Source: Orientallactaga sibirica | Lineage: Eukaryota > Chordata > Mammalia > Rodentia > Dipodidae | Direction of reading: 5' to 3' | Length of the DNA: 64,000 bases | Assembly (NCBI GenBank): GCA_036365145.1 | Contig: JAEOAD010000015.1 | Coordinates: 558,001 to 622,000 of the forward strand | Shown here: one piece after another, positions 1-13,768 of the stretch | Numbering within the stretch: the stretch's first letter is position 1 | Layout: each line of letters starts with the position of its first letter | Position numbers and translations under genes: made by a program | The notes under the pieces: model-generated | What the model was told of the DNA's origin: nothing | What the model saw: only the letters and a program-made list of their open reading frames with translations | Database searches by the model: none

Positions 1-3000
1 ATAGAGGGATCACCTGTTCCTTAGGTAAAGGCCCACACCTGCATTGACCAGAGGGATTATCCCATTCCTTAGATAAAGACAAACACCTGCATTGAACACA
101 GGGATCATCCATTCCTTAGGTCATGGTAAACACCTGCATTGAACAGTGGGATCATCCAATCCTTAGATAAAGGTAAACACCTGCATTGAACCGAGGGATC
201 ATGTATTCCTTAGGTAAAGATCAACACCTGCATTTCACAGAGGGACCATCCTTTCCTTAGGTAAAGGTAAACACGAGCATTGAAAATATTCATCTTTCAT
301 TCTTTAGGTAATAGTAAACACCTGCAATGCACAGAGGTTTCATCAACTCCGAAGGTAAATGTAAACACCTACCATGCACAGAGGGATCGTCTGTTCCTTA
401 GGTAAGGGTATACACCTGCATTGCACCCGGGGATCATCCATTCCTTAAGTAAAGGAAGAAACGTTGTTGGAAGAGAGGGATCATCCTTCTTTAGGTAAAG
501 GTAGACACCTGAGTTGAACACAGGGATCATCCATTCCTTATATAACGTTACTCACCTGCATTGAACAGAGGGATCATCAATTCCATAGGTAATGGTAAAT
601 ACCTGGATTGCACAGAGGGATCATCTATTCCTTAGATAACGTTAAACACCTTCATTGAACAGAGGGATCATCCATTCTTTAGGTAATGGTGAACACCTAT
701 ATTGCACAGACGCATCATCCATTCCTTAGGTAAAGGTCAACACATGCATTGCACATAGAGAACTTCCATTACATTTGTAAAGGTAAACATCTGCATTGAA
801 CAGAAGGATCTTTCATTCCGTAGGTAATAGTAAACACCTGCAATGCACAGAGGGATCATCCATTCCTAAGACAAATATAAACACCTGCACTGTTCATAGG
901 GATCTTCCTTCCTTAGGTAATAGTGAACACCTGCAATGCACTGAATGATCATCCATTCCTTAGATAAAGGTAATGACCTGCAATGCACAGAGTGGTCATC
1001 CTTTCCTTAGGTAAAGTTAGAAACCTGCATTGGACAGAGGGATCATTGTTCTTTGGCAAAGGTAAACACCTGTGTTGAACAGAGATATCATCCACTCCTT
1101 AAGTAATGGTAAACACCTGCATTGAACAGAGGTATCATCCATTCCTTAGATAACGGTAAACACCTGCATTGCACATAGGTATCATCCATTCCGTAGGTAA
1201 AGGTAAACAGTTGCAATGCACACAGTGATCATCCATTCCGTAGGTAAGGGTAAACACCTGCACTGATAAGAGAGATCATCCATTCCTTAAGTAAAGGTAG
1301 AAGCCCTGATTGAATGGAGGGAACATTCTTCTTAGATAAAGTTAAACACTTGCGTTGAACAGTATTATCATCCATTCCTTAAATAACAGTAAACACCTCC
1401 ATTGCACAGACGGATCATCCCATTCCTTAGGTAAAGGTAAACACCTGCATTGCACAGCGGGATCATCCATTCCTTAGTTAATGGTAAACACCTGCATTGA
1501 ACAGGGGAATCATCTATTTCTTAAGTAAAGCTCAACACATGAATTGCACAGAGGGATCACCCATTCCTTATGTAATTCTATACACTATCATTGTACAGAG
1601 GGATCATCCATTCCTTAGGTACAGGTAAACACCTGGATTGCACAGAGGATCATCCATTACTTAGATAGAGTTAAACACCTGAATTGAACAGAGGGATCAT
1701 CCATTACTTAGGTAATGGCCAACACCTGCATTGCACAAAACGATCATCCATTCCTTAGGTTAAGGTCAACACCTGCCTGGCCCAGAGGGATCATCCATTA
1801 CTGATGTAAAGGTGAAAACCTTTTTTAAAGGTAAACACCAGCATTGAACAGAGGGATCTTTCATTCCTTAGGTAAACACCTGCAATGCACAGAGGGATCA
1901 TCCATTCCTAAGACAAATATAAACACCTGGAATGCACAGAGGGCTCATCAATTCCTTAGGTTACTGTAAACAGCTGCATTGAAGAGAGGGATCATCCATT
2001 CTTTAGATAAGTGTAAGCACCTGCATTGAACAGAGGGATCATCTATTCCTTAGGTAAAGATCAACACCTGCATTGCACAGAGCGATCATATATTTCCTTA
2101 GGTAAAGGTAAACACCTGTATTGCACAGAGGGATCACCCATTCCTTCGGTAATGGTAAACACCTGCATTGGACAGAGGGATTATCCATTCCTTAGGTTTA
2201 GGACAACACCTGAATTGCACAGAGGGATCATCCCTTCCTTAGTTAATGATCAACACCTGCATAGATCAGAGGGGTCAACCATTCCTTAGGTAATGGTAAG
2301 CACCTGCATTGAAGAGAGGGATCATCCATTCCTTAGGTAAATGTGAAAACCTCCTTGCACAGAGGGATCATCTATTCTTTAGTAAAGGTGAACAACTGCA
2401 GTGCACGGAGGGATCATCCAATCCTTAGGTAAGTTCAACAGCTGCCTTGAACAGATGTGTCATTCATTCCTTAAGGAAAGGTCAACACCTGCTTGTCAGA
2501 GAGGGATCATCCCTTCATTGTGTAAAGTTAAACACATGCATTGCGCACAGGAAGCCCCAGTTCCTTTGGTAAAGTTAAACACCTGCAGTGAACAGACGAA
2601 TCATCCATTGCTTAGTTAAAGGAAAACACCTGCATTGATCAGAAGGATCTTCCATTCCATAGGTAATAGTAAGCACCTGCAATGCACAGAAGGATCATCC
2701 ATTCCGTAGATAATGGTAAACACCTGCACCTCACAGAGGGATCATCCATTAATTAGGTAAAGGTAATCACCTGCATTGAACAGAGTGGTCATATATTTTG
2801 AGGTAAAGGTCAACATATTCATTGCACAGGGGGATCATCCATTCCTTAGGTAAAGGTCAAAACCTGCATTGCACAGAGGGATCATCCATTCCTTAGGTAT
2901 AGGACAATGCCTATATTGCACAGAGGGATCATCCATTCCTTAAGTAAAGATCAACACCTGCATTGAACAGAGGGATCATCCATTCCTTAGGTAATGGTAA

Positions 3001-6000
3001 ACACCTGCAATGCACAAGGGATCATCCATTCCTAAGACAATATAAATACCTGCAATGCACCGAGGGATCATCTATTCCTTAGGTAATGGGAAACACCTGC
3101 ATTAAACAGAGGGATCATACATTCCTTAGTTTAAGGTAAACCCCTGCATTGACAGAGGGATCTTCCATTCCATAGGTAATAGTAAACACCTGCATTGCAC
3201 AAAGGATCATCCATTACTTAGATAAAACCAAAAACCTGCATTGAACACAGGGATCATCCATTCCTTAGGTACTGGTCAACACCTGCATTGCACAGAGTGA
3301 TCATCCATTCCTTATGTAAAGGTAACAAGCTGCATTGCACACAGAGAATATCCATTCCTTTTGTAAAAGTAAACACAAGCATTGACCATAGGGATCTCTC
3401 ATTCCTTAGGTAATAGTGAACACCTGCATTGCACAAGGGATCATCCATTCCTAAGACAAATATAAATACCTGCAATGCACAGAGGGATCATCTATTCCTT
3501 AGGTCAAGCTAAAAACCTGCATTGCACAGGGGGATCATTCATTCCTTAGGCAATGGGAAACACCTGCATTGAACAGAGTGATTATACATTCCTTAGATAA
3601 TGGTAAACACCTGCCTTGAAGAGAGGGATCACGTATTCCTTAGGTAAAGATCAACAACTTCATTGCACAGAGGGATCATTGATTCCTTAAGGAAAGTTCA
3701 ACATCTGCATTGTACAGAAGGTCATCCATTCCTTACGCAAAGGACAACACCTGCCTTTCACAGAGGGATCTTCCATTCATTACGTAAAGATAAACACCTC
3801 CATTGCACTGATGAATCATACTTTCCTTGGTAAAGGTAAACACCAGCAATGAACATAGGCATCTTCCATTCCTTAGGTAATAATAAACTCCTGCAATGCA
3901 CGGAGGGATCATCACATTCCTTACATAAACGTAAACACCTGCAATGATCAGAGGGATCATCCATTCCTTAGGGAAAGGTAAACATCTGAGTTGCACAGAC
4001 GGATCATCCATTCCTTACCTAAAGGTCATCACCTGCATTTTACAGAGCGATCATCCATTCCTTAGGTAAAGGTAAAGAACTGCATTGCACAGAGAGTTCA
4101 TAAATTCATTAGGTAAAGGTCAACACCTGCCTGGCCAAGAAGGATCATCGATTCCTTAAGTAAAGGCAATACTGCATTTCACACAGGGAAGATCCATTCC
4201 GTTGGTACAGGTAATAACCTATATTGAACAGAGGGATCCTCCATTCTTTAAGTTATAGGAAACACCTAGAATACACAGGGGGATCATCCATTCCTTACGC
4301 AATGGTTAATACCTGCATTTCACAGGATCATCCATTCCTTAAGTCAAGGTAGAAACCTGCGTTGAATAGAGGGATCATCCTTCTTCAGGTAAAGGTAAAT
4401 ACCTGCGTTGAACAGAAGTATCACCCATTCTTAGACAATGGTAAACACCTGCATTGAACAGAGGGGTCATCCATTCCTTAGATATCAGTAAACACCTGCT
4501 TTCAACAGAGGGCTTACCTATTCCTTAGGTCAAGATGAACACCTGCATTTCACATAGGAATCATCCCATTCCTTATGTAAAATTAAACACCTGCATTACC
4601 CAAAGGTATCATAATTCGTTAAGTAAAGATAAACACCTGCCTTACACAGAGGGACCATCCACTCCTTAGGTAACTGTAAACACCTGCATTGAACAGAGGG
4701 ATCATCCATTTCTTAGATGATGGTAAACACCTGCTTTGAGCAGAGGGACCATCTATTCCCTTCCTAAAGATCAACACCTCCATTGCACAGAGGAATCATC
4801 CATTCCTTAGGTAAAGGGAAACAACTGCATTGACCAGAGGGATCATCAATTCCTTAGGTATATGTAAACACCTAAATTGCACAGAGGGATTATCAATTAC
4901 ATATGTCATGGTAAACAACTGCATTGAACAGATGGATCTTCCATTTCTGAGATAACGGTAAACACATGCATTGAACAGAGGGATCATCTATTCCTTAGGT
5001 AAAGATCAACACCTGCACAGCACAGAGGGATCATACCATTCCTTCGATAAAGACAAACACCTGCATTGCACACAGGGATCATCCACTCCTTAGGTCATGG
5101 TAAACACCTGAATTGAACAGAGGGATCATCCAATCCTTAGATAAAGGTACACAACTGCATTGAACCGAGGGATCATCTATTGCTTAGGTAAAGATCAACA
5201 CCTGCATTTCACAGAGGGACTATCCTTTCCTTAGGTAAAGGTAAACACGAGCATTGAACATAGGCATCTTTCATTCTTTATGGAGTAGTAAACACCTGCA
5301 ATGCAAAGGGGAATCATCCCATTCGTTCCAAAAACTTAAACACCTGCATTGAACTGAAGCATCTTCCATTCCATAGATAAAGACAAACACCTGCCTTGCA
5401 CAGAGGGATCATCCGTTCCTTAGGTAGGAGGTGAACACCTGAATTGCACAGAGGGATCATGAATTCCTTAGGTAAAGATCAACACCTCCATTGAAGAGAC
5501 GCATCATTCAATCCTTATGTAAAGGTCACCATCTGCATTGTACAGAGGGATCTTGCATTCCTTAGGTAAAGATCAAGACCTGCATTGAACATAGGGATCA
5601 TCCATTCCTCAGGTAATGGTCAACACCTGCATAGCACAGAGGGATCATACAATTCCTTAGGTAAAGGTAAACACCTGCAATGAACAGAGGGATCATCCAT
5701 TCCTTAGATAAGGGTAAACACCTGCATTGAACACAGGGCTCATCTATTCCTTAGGTAAAGATCAACACCTGCATTGCACAGAGTTATCATCGATTCCTTA
5801 GGTCACTGTAAACACCTGCATTGAACAGAGGGCTCTTAAATTACTTAGGTAAGGGTCGACCCCTGCATTGCCCATGGGGATCATACATTCCTTCGGTACA
5901 GGTAAACACCTACATTGCACAGAGGAATCATCCATTCTTTAGGTAATTGGAAACAACGTTATTGAACAGAGGGACCGTCCATTCCTTAGATAACTGTAAA

Positions 6001-9000
6001 CACCTGCATTGAACAGAGGGATCATCTACACCTTAGGAAAAGGTCAACAACTGCATTGAACAGAAGGATCATCTATTCCCGAGGTAAAGGTAAACACCAG
6101 CATTGTACGTAGGTATCTTCCATTCCTGAGGTAATGGTAAACATTTGCAATGCACAGAGGGATCATCCATTTCATAGGTAACTATAAACACCTATATTGA
6201 ACAGAGCTATCATACATTCCATAGATAATGGTAAAGACCTGCATTGAACAGAAGGGTCATGTATTCCTTAGGTAAAGATCAACACCTGCATTGCAAAGAG
6301 GGATCATCCCATTACTTATGTAAAGGTCAACACATGCATTGAATAGAGGGATCATCCATTCCTTAGGTAACTGTAAACAGCTGCATTGAACAGAGGGATC
6401 ATCCATTCTTTAGATAAGTGTCAGCACCTGCATTGAACAGAGGGATCATCTATTCCATAGGTAAAGATCAACACCTGGTTTGCACAGAGCGATCATATCT
6501 TTCCTTAGGTAAAGGTAAACACCTGCATTGCACAGAGGGATCATCCATTCCATAGATAACGGTAAACAACTGCATGGAACAGAGGGATCATCCATTCCTT
6601 AGGTAATGGTAAACACCTGCATGGTACAGAGGGATCTTTCATTCCATAGGTAAATTTCAACACCTGACGGGCCCAGAGGGATCATCCATAACTTTTGTAA
6701 AGGTAATCACATGCATTGGACACAGGGAACATCCATTCCTTAGGTAATAGTAAACACCTGCAATGCACAGAGGGATCATCAATTATGAAGGTAAAGGTAA
6801 ACACCTACAATGCACAGAGGGATTGTCTATTCCTTAGATAAGGGTATACACCTGCACTGCACCGGGGGATCGTCCATTCCTTAAGTAAATGTAGAAATCT
6901 GGTTTGAAGAGAGGGATCATCCTTCTTTAGGTAACGGCGGACACCTGCGTTGAATAGAGGGATCATCCATTCATTAGATAAAGGTCAACACCTGCATTGC
7001 ACAGAGGGATCATCCATTCCTTAAGTAAAGTTCAACAACTGCATTGAATAGAGGGATCATCCATTCCTTAGGTAAAGGTCAACACCTGACTTGCCCAGAG
7101 GGATCATCCATACCTTATGTAAATTGAAACACCTGCATTGCACACAGGGAACATCCATTCCTTACGTAATATTAAACACCTGCAATGCACAGAGGGATCA
7201 TCAATTGCGAAGGTAAATGTAAACACCTGCATTGCACAGAGAGATCATCTATTTCTTATGTAAGTGTATACACCTGCATTGCACCAGGGGATCATCCATT
7301 CCTTAAGCAAAGGTAGAAATCTGGTTTGAAGAGAGGGATCATCCCTCTTTAGGTAAAGGTACACACCTGCGTTGAACAGAGGGATCATCCATTCCTTAGG
7401 TAACATTAAACACCTGCATTGCACAGAGGGATCATCCATTCCTTACGTAATGGTAAACACCTGCACTTATCAAAGGGATCATCTATTCCTTAGATAACGG
7501 GAAACACCTGCATTGAACAGAGGGATCATCCATTCCTTAGGTATGTGTAAACACCTGCATTGAACAATGGCATCATCCATTCCTAAGACAAAGGTAAACA
7601 ACTGCATTGATCCGAAGGATCATCTATTCCCTAGGTAAAGATCAACACCTTCATTGCACAGAAGGATCAAATCTTTCCTTAGGTAAAGGTAAACACCTGC
7701 ATTGCACAGAGGGATCATCCATTCCTTAGGTAATGTTAAACACCTGGATTGCACAGAGGATCATACATTACTTAGATAGAGGTAAACACCTGAATTGAAC
7801 AAAGTGATCATCCATTCCTTAGGTAATGGGCAACACCTGTATTGCACAGAAGGATTATCCATTCCTTAGGTAAAGGTCATCACCTGCCTGGCCCAGAGGG
7901 AACATCCATTACTGATGTAAAGGTGAAAACCTGCATTGCACACAGAGAACATCTATTCCTTTTGTAAAGGTAAACACCAGCATTGAACAGAGGGCTCTTT
8001 CATTCCTTAGGTAATAGTAAACACCTGCAATGCACAGAGGGATCATCCATTCCTAAGACAAATATAAACACCTGCAATGCACACAGGGCTCATCCATTCC
8101 TTAGGACAAGCTAAAAACCTGCATTGCACAGAGGGATCATCCATTCCTTAGGTAACTGTAAACAGCTGCATTGAACAGAGGGATCATCCATTCTTTAGAT
8201 AAGTGTAAGCACCTGCATTGAACAGAAGGATCATCTATTCCTTAGGTAATGGTAAATACCTGGATTGCACAGATGGTTCATCAATTCCTTAGATAACGTA
8301 AAACAATTTCATTGAACAGAGGGATCATACATTACTTAGGTAATGGTGAACACCTATATTGCACAGAGGCATCATCCATTCCTTAGGTAAAGGTCAACAC
8401 CTGCATTGCACATAGAGAAGTTCCATTAAATCTTTAAAGGTAAACATCTGCATTGAACACAGGGATCTTTCATTCCTTAGTTAATGGTAAACACCTGCAT
8501 TGTACAGAGGGATCATCCATTCGTTAGGTAATGGTAAGCACCTGCATTGAACAGAGGGATCATCCATTCCTTAAGTAAATGTAAACACCTGCCTTGCACA
8601 GAGGGATCATCTATTCCTTAGTAAAGGTGAACAACTGCAGTGCACGGAGGGATCATCCAATCCTTAGGTAAGTTCAACAGCTGCCTTGAACAGATGTGTC
8701 ATTCATTCCTTAAGGAAAGGTCAACACCTGCCTGTCCGAGAGGGATCATTCTTTCCATATGTAAAGGTAAACACCTGCATAGCACACAGAAAACACCAGT
8801 TCCTTTGGTAAAGGTAAACACCTGCATTGAACAGACGAATCATCCATTGCTTAGTTAAAGGTAAACACCTGCATTGAACAGAGGGATCTTCCATTCCACA
8901 GGTAATAGTAAACACCTGCATTGCACAGTGGATCATCCATTACTTAGATAAAGCCAAACACCTGCATTGAACACACGGATCATGCATTCCTTAGGTAATG

Positions 9001-10113
9001 GTCAACACCTGCATTGCACAGAGGGATCATCCACTCCTTATGTAAAGGTAACAAGCTGCATTGCACACAGAGAATATCCATTCCTTTTGTCAAGGTAAAC
9101 ACAAGCATTGACCAGAGGGATCTTTCATTCCTTAGGTAATAGTAAACACCTTTATGCACAAGGTATCATCCATTCCCTAGACAAATATAAATACCTGCAA
9201 TGCACAGAGGGATCATCTATTCCTTAGGTCAAGCTAAAAACCTTCATTGCACAGAGGGATCATCCATTTCTTACGCAATGGGAAACACCTGCATTGAACA
9301 GAGGGATCATCCATTCCTTAGATAATGGTAAACACCTGCCTTGAAGAGAGGGATCACGTATTCCGTAGGTAAAGATCAACACCTTCATTGCACAGAGGGC
9401 TCACTGATTCCTTAAGTATAGTTCAACATCTAAATTGTACAAAAGGTCATCCATTCCTTACGCAAAGGAAAACACCTGCCTTTCACAGAGGAATCTTCCA
9501 TTCATTACGTAAAGATAAACACCTCCATTGCACTGATGAATCATACTTTCCTTAGGTAAAGGTAAACACCAGCAATGAACATAGGCATCTTCCATTCCTT
9601 AGGAAATAATAAACACCTGCAATGCACGGAGCGGTCATCACATTCCTTACATAAACGTAAACACCTGCAATGAACAGAGGGATCATCCATTCCTTAGGGA
9701 AAGGTAAACACCTGAGTTGCACAGACGGATCATCCATTCCTTACATAAAGGTCAACACCTGCATTTTACAGAGTGATCATCCATTCCTTAGGTAAAGGTA
9801 AAGAACTGCATTGCACAGAGAGTTCATAAATTCCTTAGTTAAAGATCAACACCTGCCTGGCCAAGAAGGATCATCGATTCTTTAAGTAAAGGCAATACCT
9901 GCATTTCACACAGGGAAGATCCATTCCTTAGGTAAAGGTAAAGAACTGATTTTCACAGAGAGTTCATAAATTCCTTAGGTAAAGGTCAACACCTGCCTGG
10001 CCAAGAAGGATCATCGATTCCTTAAGTGAAGGCAATACCTGCATTTCACACAGGGAAGATCCATTCCTTTGGTACAGGTATAAAACTGAATTGATCAGAG
10101 GGATCTTCCATTC
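1..10113 (+). repeat. 47-bp satellite array, block 1
   Basis: Head-to-tail copies of a 47-bp monomer fill this block. Landmarks in almost every copy are GTAAACACCTGCATTG, AGAGGGATCATCC and ATTCCTTAGG. Two common monomer forms differ at TTGAACAG versus TTGCACAG. Others carry GATCAACACC in place of GGTAAACACC, CAATGCACAG, or a GCCTGGCCCAG core. Monomers differ from each other by perhaps 5-20%, so the array is not freshly homogenised. Positions 1700-4350 and 7800-10110 are paralogous: a shared variant monomer beginning GTGCACGGAGGGATC lies at 2401 and 8640. A trimer of about 140 bp is duplicated at 9790-10080. No gene is seen; the open frames are satellite translations. Confidence 0.97.
7085..7240 (+). 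repeat. Example of the ordered variant-monomer series
   Basis: A monomer with a TTGCCCAGAGGG core is followed by one with CACACAGGGAACATCC, then by one with AATATTAAACACCTGCAATG, then by one carrying GAAGGTAAATGTAAAC. The same succession, with GCCTGGCCCAG as the usual first core and often an extra GGGATCTTCC monomer, recurs at about 1760, 6665, 7870, 22520, 23185, 27555, 32390, 32905, 39355, 60230, 60850 and elsewhere. Confidence 0.75.
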
Positions 10114-11414
10114 TTTTTTTTTCATTTATTGACAACAAAATATACTTACATACAAAAGGTGTATAGTATTTCCCTCCCCTCCCCCCATTCCCCTTTCCCC
10201 TCCCTCTTTCCATTAGTCTCTTTTTTAATTTGATGTCATCATCTTTTACTTCTATTATGAGGGTCTTGCGGAGGTATTGCTAGGCACAGCAAGGTCATGG
10301 ATATCAAGGCCAATTTCTGTCTGGGCAGTTGCATTGTAAGGAGTCGTACCTTTCCTATTGCTCTTCCATTCTATCCGCCCCCTCTTCCGCAATGATCCCT
10401 GAGCCTTGGAGTGTGTGACAGAGGTGTTTCAGTGCTGGGCACTCCTCCATCCCTTCTTCTCAGCACTATGTTGCCTTTTGGATCATCCCAGTGGTCATCG
10501 CCATCTTAAAAGAGAAGCTTCTCTAACCAGAAGTGAGAATAGCATTAATATGTGAATATGAGCATTAAGTGTAGTATTTTCCGGGCAGCTTGGTGGGAAT
10601 AGTATATACATTTAGACAAGAGCATGCTTTATACCCCTAAGGCTCATGACCTTATCTACCATAGACTTTGCTTAGGTTTTTCAGTACCAGGTATGTATTC
10701 CCTCCCGTAGAGAGGGCCTTCAGTCCAATTATGGAGCAGTTGGTTACCCCATGAGTAGACATGCCACTATTGCACCCGTTCAGTCTTTGGGCCTCTCTGG
10801 CCAAATTTGAATATTCAGCGTCCACTGTTTTCACTGCTGATGACTTCTGTCTCCCATACTCTGCATGCAATGCAGCTTTTTCCAGCTTTCAGTTGGCTGG
10901 TCTACAGGGAGAAGGTTTTCTGCTCAGCTCCAGCTTGCTTTCTCAGTGACCTTGCCTCTCAGGCAAAAGATGTCTTCAGCAATAGGATCTTACTATCTGT
11001 TTCTCGTGGGAAACCAAGGGCTTTGGCAAACACCTTTAATGTTTTGGAAGCTACCGGGACCTCCTTGGCCAACAACTCACTGGAAGGTATCCCATCCCAG
11101 GCACTGAAAAATTTCTAGTAACAGTGTACAGCTTCTAGATGTATCATTATTCAAAAAAGTAATTTTACATAAGTCTTATTCACAATCTTTTGAAGTTAGA
11201 TTGACCCTCCCCCTGCCCTTCTTTTATGCATTCTCTACCCATGGCCTTGGTTAGGCCATTCCCCTCCTTGTAATCAGTCCTTCCACTTACATATGTGCAA
11301 TACCATACACTTCAGTCCTTCCCTTTCCTCCCTCCCTTATAGCCTTTTACCAGCTTACTGGTTTCTGGTACCAATTTATGGTTCCAGTTCACACACAAGT
11401 CTGTCTATTTGTAT
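10114..11414 (-). other. L1 3' UTR with purine-rich tract
   Basis: This is the non-coding 3' region of the L1. Near its end, plus-strand positions 10169-10211 are almost pure pyrimidine, giving a G-rich purine tract on the L1 sense strand. Such tracts are typical of mammalian L1 3' UTRs and can form G-quadruplexes. The sense strand ends with AATAAA a few bases before nine A residues. Open frames on the opposite strand at 10761-11118 are unsupported and are not called. Confidence 0.85.
10125..10130 (-). terminator. L1 polyadenylation signal
   Basis: The plus strand reads TTTATT, which is AATAAA on the L1 sense strand. It lies a few bases upstream of the A9 tail at 10114-10122. Confidence 0.7.
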
Positions 11415-12659
11415 CTAGGATCCACATATGAGAGAGAACATGTGACGTTTGGCTTTCTGAGCCTGGGTTACCTCACTTAGTATAATCCTTTCCAGATCCA
11501 TCCATTTCCTTGCGAATTTCATAATTTCATTTTTCTTTACCGCTGAGTAGAACTCCATTGTGTAAATGTACCACATCTTTATTATCCATTCATTTGTGGT
11601 GGGACATCTAGGCTGCTTCCATTTCCTAGCTATTGTGAATAGAGCCTCAATAAACATGGTTTTGCAAGTATCTCTAAGGTAGTGAGAAGAGTCTTCTGGA
11701 TATATGCCTAGGAGTGCTGTAGCTGGATCATATGGTAAATCTATTTCTAGCTGTCTCAAAAACCTCCACAATGATTTCCACAATGGTTGGACCAGGTTAC
11801 ATTCCCACCAACAGTGTAGAAGTGTTCCTCTTTTTCCGCATCCACACCAACACTTATTGTCATTTGATTTCTTGATGGTAGCCATTCTGACAGGAGTGAA
11901 GTGGAATCTCAAAGTGGTTTTAATTTGCATTTCCCTGATGACTAAGGATGTGGAACACTTTTTTAGATGTTTATATGCCATCTGTATTTCATCTTCTGTG
12001 AATTCTCTATTTAGTTCCATAGCCCATTTTTTAACTGGGTTGTTTGAATTCTTATTATTCTGTTTTTTGAGTTCTTTGTATATTCTGGATATTAATCCTC
12101 TGTCAGATGTATAGCTGGCAAAGATTTTCTCCCATTCTGTAGGTTGTCTTTTTGCTCTATTCACAGTGTCCTTTGCTGTACAAAAGCTTTGTAATTTCAT
12201 AAGGTCCCATTGGTTGATTAGTGGTTTTATTCCCTGAGCAATTGGGGTTATATTCAGAAAGTCCTTACCTATGCCAATATGTTGAAGGGTTTCCCATACC
12301 TTTTCCTCTAGCAGGTTCAGAGTTTCAGGTCTGATATCAAGGTCCCTGATCCATTTGGACTTGACTCTTGTGCATGGAGAGAGACACAGATCTATGTTTA
12401 TCCTTTTACATACCGATGTCCAGTTTTCCAAACACCACTTGTTAAAGAGGCTATCTTTTCTCCAATTAATATTTTTGGCATTTTTGTCAAAAATCAGGTG
12501 GCTGTAGCTGCTTGGATTAATATTTGGGTCTTCTATTCTGTTCCATTGATCTACCTGTCTGTCCTTGTGCCAGTACCATGCTGTTTTTGTTACTATGACT
12601 TTGTAATATAACTTAAAATCAGGTATGGTTATACCACCTGCCTGATTTTTGTTGCTCAA
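11415..12659 (-). CDS. L1 ORF2 fragment: C-terminal domain
   Basis: This is the longest open frame in the window (414 codons). It holds the L1 C-terminal domain, with [15 protein letters not shown] near the start, [18 protein letters not shown], and the Cys-rich motif C-x3-C-x7-H-x4-C in [19 protein letters not shown]. It ends with the usual [14 protein letters not shown] block and a normal stop. The Cys motif is needed for L1 RNP formation in characterised elements. Real coding begins upstream of the first Met, at the frameshift near 12713. This fragment has no internal break. Confidence 0.94.
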   Translation of the reverse strand: MSNKNQAGGITIPDFKLYYKVIVTKTAWYWHKDRQVDQWNRIEDPNINPSSYSHLIFDKNAKNINWRKDSLFNKWCLENWTSVCKRINIDLCLSPCTRVKSKWIRDLDIRPETLNLLEEKVWETLQHIGIGKDFLNITPIAQGIKPLINQWDLMKLQSFCTAKDTVNRAKRQPTEWEKIFASYTSDRGLISRIYKELKKQNNKNSNNPVKKWAMELNREFTEDEIQMAYKHLKKCSTSLVIREMQIKTTLRFHFTPVRMATIKKSNDNKCWCGCGKRGTLLHCWWECNLVQPLWKSLWRFLRQLEIDLPYDPATALLGIYPEDSSHYLRDTCKTMFIEALFTIARKWKQPRCPTTNEWIIKMWYIYTMEFYSAVKKNEIMKFARKWMDLERIILSEVTQAQKAKRHMFSLICGS

Positions 12660-12909
12660 AATTGTTTTGGCTATTCGAGGTTTTTTGTGTTTCCAGATGA
12701 ATTTTAGGATTTTTTTCTATTTCCATGAAGAAAGCTATTGGGATTTTAACAGGGATCGCTTTAAATGTATAGATTGCTTTTGGTAAGATTGACATTTTCA
12801 CAATATTGATTCTTCCAATCCAGGAGCATGGGATGTCTTTCCATTTCCTTGTGTCTTCTGTAATTTGTCGCTCGAGTTTTTTAAAGTTCTCATTGTAGAG
12901 ATCCTTCAC
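12619..12909 (-). CDS. L1 ORF2 fragment: post-RT region
   Basis: This 96-codon frame continues ORF2 after the A9 frameshift. It includes [11 protein letters not shown] and the conserved [20 protein letters not shown] segment that follows the RT thumb in L1 proteins. Around 12710-12716 an extra A in a run of seven shifts the frame. The last 30 or so residues are therefore out of frame, and the true protein continues in the C-terminal fragment. Confidence 0.88.
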   Translation of the reverse strand: MKDLYNENFKKLERQITEDTRKWKDIPCSWIGRINIVKMSILPKAIYTFKAIPVKIPIAFFMEIEKNPKIHLETQKTSNSQNNFEQQKSGRWYNHT

Positions 12910-12923
12910 TTCCTTGGTTAAGT

Positions 12924-13526
12924 TTATTCCAAGGTATTTTTTTTTGAGGCAATTGTGAATGGGAGAGATTCCCTGATTTCATCCTCTGCACGTTTGTTGT
13001 TAGTATATAGAAAAGCTACTGATATCTGTGTGTTTATTTTGTATCCTGCTACATTGCTAAAAGTGTTTATCAGCTCTAACAGTTTGCAGGTAGAGACTTT
13101 AGGGTCTGTTAGGTATAGAATCATATCGTCTGCAAATAATGATAATTTGATCTCTTCCCTTCCAATTTGTATCCCCTTTATGAGTGTCTCTTGCCTTATT
13201 GCTGTGGCTAAGACTTCCAGTACTATATTAAATAGTAGTGGGGAAAGTGGACACCCTTGTCTTGTTCCTGAATTTAGAGGAAAAGTTTCAAGTTTTTCCC
13301 CATTTAGTATTATGTTGGCTGTAGGTTTGTCATAAATAGCTTTTATGATGTTGAGATATGCTCCTTCTATTCCCAGTTTCTGTAATACTTTCACCATGAA
13401 GGGGTGTTGGATTTTGTCAAATGCCTTTTCTGCATCTATTGAGATGACCATGTGATTTTTGTCCTTCAGACCATTTATATGGTGTATTACATTTATGGAT
13501 TTGTGTATGTTGAACCATCCCTGCAT
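12924..13526 (-). CDS. L1 ORF2 fragment: RT catalytic core
   Basis: This 200-codon piece carries the polymerase active site. Motif A is [10 protein letters not shown] with the catalytic Asp at fragment residue 31. Motif B is [15 protein letters not shown] (about residues 86-100). Motif C is FADD at residues 131-134, the L1 form of the YXDD box that binds the two metal ions. It is in frame with the preceding fragment through the TAG stop. It closes after a run of nine A residues (12937-12945), where the reading frame appears to have lost one base. All catalytic acids are present. Confidence 0.93.
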   Translation of the reverse strand: MQGWFNIHKSINVIHHINGLKDKNHMVISIDAEKAFDKIQHPFMVKVLQKLGIEGAYLNIIKAIYDKPTANIILNGEKLETFPLNSGTRQGCPLSPLLFNIVLEVLATAIRQETLIKGIQIGREEIKLSLFADDMILYLTDPKVSTCKLLELINTFSNVAGYKINTQISVAFLYTNNKRAEDEIRESLPFTIASKKNTLE

Positions 13527-13763
13527 CTATGGGATGAAGCCTACTTGGTCAGGGTTAATAATCTTTCTGATAAATTCTTGTATTCTGTTTGCCAGTATTT
13601 TGTTGAGAATTTTTGCATCCATGTTCATGAGGGAGATTGGTCTATAATTTTCTTTTTTTGATCTGTCTTTGTCCGGTTTGGGTATCAGGGTGATGCTGGC
13701 TTCATAGAAGGATTTTGCTAGAGTTCCTTCCTTTTCTGTTTTATGGAAAAGTTTGAGAAGCAT
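13527..13763 (-). CDS. L1 ORF2 fragment: N-terminal RT region
   Basis: This 78-codon piece covers the front of the reverse transcriptase. It contains [12 protein letters not shown] and YRPISLMN, followed by [12 protein letters not shown] and DQVGFIP, all standard L1 RT landmarks ahead of motif A. It ends at an in-frame TAG (13527-13529) immediately before the [10 protein letters not shown] segment. The next fragment continues in the same frame, so the break is a point nonsense change and not a shift. True coding extends a little upstream of the first Met, in the same frame, to the frameshift near 13828. Confidence 0.9.
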   Translation of the reverse strand: MLLKLFHKTEKEGTLAKSFYEASITLIPKPDKDRSKKENYRPISLMNMDAKILNKILANRIQEFIRKIINPDQVGFIP

Positions 13764-13768
13764 TGGTG

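Noticed and set aside
3733..4011. Open frames of 60-92 codons repeated throughout the array, for example MDDPSVQ...KEWMIPL and MNRGIIHSLGKDQHLH types
   Set aside because: They are satellite monomers read in successive frames (47 is not a multiple of 3). On the minus strand the consensus reads for about two monomers and then meets TGA in GGATGATCC or TAA in ACCTAAGG. Longer frames occur only where variants remove these stops. There is no start context, length conservation or domain.
11704..12114. Plus-strand 136-codon open frame
   Set aside because: It is antisense to L1 ORF2 in a well-matched coding region, so it is a shadow frame.
13452..13661. Plus-strand open frames across the RT region, and others at 12955, 14019, 14485, 15667 and 15903
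   Set aside because: All are antisense shadows of ORF1 or ORF2 fragments with no independent features.
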